Assembly: GCA_017647065.1 (NCBI GenBank)
Contig: JAGCLI010000169.1
Span: 1 to 7,008 of the forward strand
Reading direction: 5' to 3'
Length of the DNA stretch: 7,008 bases
Source: Bacteroidales bacterium
Lineage (GTDB): Bacteria > Bacteroidota > Bacteroidia > Bacteroidales > P3
A program made the position numbers and the translations under genes. The notes under the pieces were generated by a model, which ran no database searches, had not been told where the DNA came from, and worked only from the letters and a program-made list of their open reading frames with translations. Shown in pieces: positions 6,208 through 7,008 of the stretch (within the stretch, counting starts at the first letter, position 1; every line of letters starts with the position of its first letter).

Positions 6208-7008
6208 CTATAACATCTTTAAGAAATTGATTTCTTTTTCAGTTAAAAATCTACATCTTCCTCTTGGCAAATCTTTCTTTGTCAATCCTGCAAAACTTAC
6301 ACGATCCAATTTCTCAACATAATAACCAAGAGCCTCAAACATACGTCTTACGATTCTGTTTTTACCACTGTGAAGTTCTACGCCAACAACTCTTTTGTCA
6401 TTATAGTATTCTACGAATTGAATGTCGTCAAATCTTGCAAAACCATCTTCTAATTCTATTCCGTCAAGAAGAGATTGCATATCGTTTTTAGTAATCGGCT
6501 TGTCTAATTCCACATGATAGATTTTTCTTGCACCAAATGAAGGGTGTGTTAGTTTCTTTGTCATATCTCCGTCATTGGTAAAAAGCAATAATCCTGTTGT
6601 ATTTCTGTCTAATCTGCCAACGGGATAGATTCTTTCTTTACATGCTTTTTCTACAAGACTCATTACGGTTTTTCTTTCTTGCGGATCGTCAAGCGTTGTT
6701 ATAAATCCTTTTGGTTTGTTAAGTAAAAGATAGACTTTTTTCTCATGAGAGAGTCTTTCTCCATCGTAACAAACAACATCAGACGTACTAACCTTTACGC
6801 CCATTTGCGTTACAACTTTTCCATTTACCGTTACCGCTCCCGAAGCAATTAAAACATCGGCTTCTCTTCTTGAACAAACTCCCGAATTTGCAATAAACCT
6901 ATTCAAACGTATCTCTTTATCAAAAGATTGCTTTGGTTTTTCGCTATATTGCTTAGGCTCTCTATCAAAAGTTCTTTCTTTGCGAGAAAATCTATCTCTC
7001 TTCTCAGA
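6208..7008 (-). CDS. rluB: rRNA pseudouridine synthase, RluB/RsuA family (5' end outside window)
   Basis: This enzyme isomerises a specific uridine in ribosomal RNA to pseudouridine; RluB acts on 23S rRNA. The frame is open to the window edge, giving 266 residues in view. The TTG at 6906-6904 gives a shorter reading, but it falls inside the S4 RNA-binding domain (IRLNRFIANSGVCSRREAD), so the true start lies upstream. About 33 residues before the S4 domain are rich in K, R, E, S and F, a charged extension I associate with Bacteroidota RluB proteins. Numbering from that TTG codon, KPKGFIT is at 64-70, the catalytic motif GRLDRNTTGLLL at 97-108 with nucleophile Asp100, and GKNRIVRRMFEALG at 181-194. 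The stop TAG abuts the ATG of the AsmA-like gene with no gap, so the two are probably cotranscribed. RluB versus a sister such as RluF or RsuA cannot be settled by eye; the family is certain. Confidence 0.93.
   Translation of the reverse strand, partial: SEKRDRFSRKERTFDREPKQYSEKPKQSFDKEIRLNRFIANSGVCSRREADVLIASGAVTVNGKVVTQMGVKVSTSDVVCYDGERLSHEKKVYLLLNKPKGFITTLDDPQERKTVMSLVEKACKERIYPVGRLDRNTTGLLLFTNDGDMTKKLTHPSFGARKIYHVELDKPITKNDMQSLLDGIELEDGFARFDDIQFVEYYNDKRVVGVELHSGKNRIVRRMFEALGYYVEKLDRVSFAGLTKKDLPRGRCRFLTEKEINFLKML

Noticed and set aside
6208..6906. TTG at 6906 as the start of the pseudouridine synthase
   Set aside because: The S4 domain begins two residues upstream (IRLNRF), and the frame stays open to 7008 with a charged extension typical of the family, so the gene is partial rather than starting at TTG.

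Overview
The window looks like a chromosomal housekeeping segment from a member of the Bacteroidota, most likely the order Bacteroidales. The evidence is the AT-rich base composition, the hpt-adk-obg gene order, and an Obg and first adenylate kinase domain that read like Bacteroidales proteins. There are also TAnnTTTG-type promoter boxes, no clear Shine-Dalgarno sequences before the starts, and a PAP2 phosphatase with the VSSH form of motif 2. All six real genes lie on the minus strand, so the window is best read from right to left.

Right end to centre (7008 to 3829): an rRNA pseudouridine synthase of the RluB/RsuA family runs off the right edge, with its 5' end outside the window. Its TAG stop directly abuts the ATG of a large AsmA-like envelope protein (792 aa, one N-terminal membrane anchor). 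The AsmA-like protein ends in a charged tail with a duplicated FIIEW motif.

Centre (3828 to 2088): a 34-base gap holds a good Bacteroidota -7 box (TACCTTTG) almost touching the ATG of hpt, a hypoxanthine-type purine phosphoribosyltransferase. Next is adk, separated from hpt in the same reading frame by only TAG ATT. The adk product is 386 aa, about twice the usual length. It is a tandem fusion of two adenylate kinase domains; the first looks fully active, while the second has lost the P-loop lysine, the catalytic Asp and the AMP-binding Arg. This is the most unusual item in the window.

Left (2083 to 504): a short Obg GTPase (GTG start, no C-terminal extension) overlaps by four bases (ATGA) with a PAP2-family membrane phosphatase. 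Together hpt-adk-obg-PAP2 look like one operon joining purine salvage and nucleotide balance (HPRT, Adk), ribosome assembly and GTP sensing (Obg), and lipid or isoprenoid phosphate recycling (PAP2).

Far left (1 to 503): there is no convincing gene. The stretch is very AT-rich and repeat-laden. It has a 21-bp tandem repeat with inverted ends, three copies of ATTTTRCGAAAA, a perfect 15-bp inverted repeat, and a well-spaced Bacteroidota-like promoter at the extreme edge that would drive a minus-strand gene beyond the window. No mobile element, CRISPR array, tRNA or rRNA was seen.
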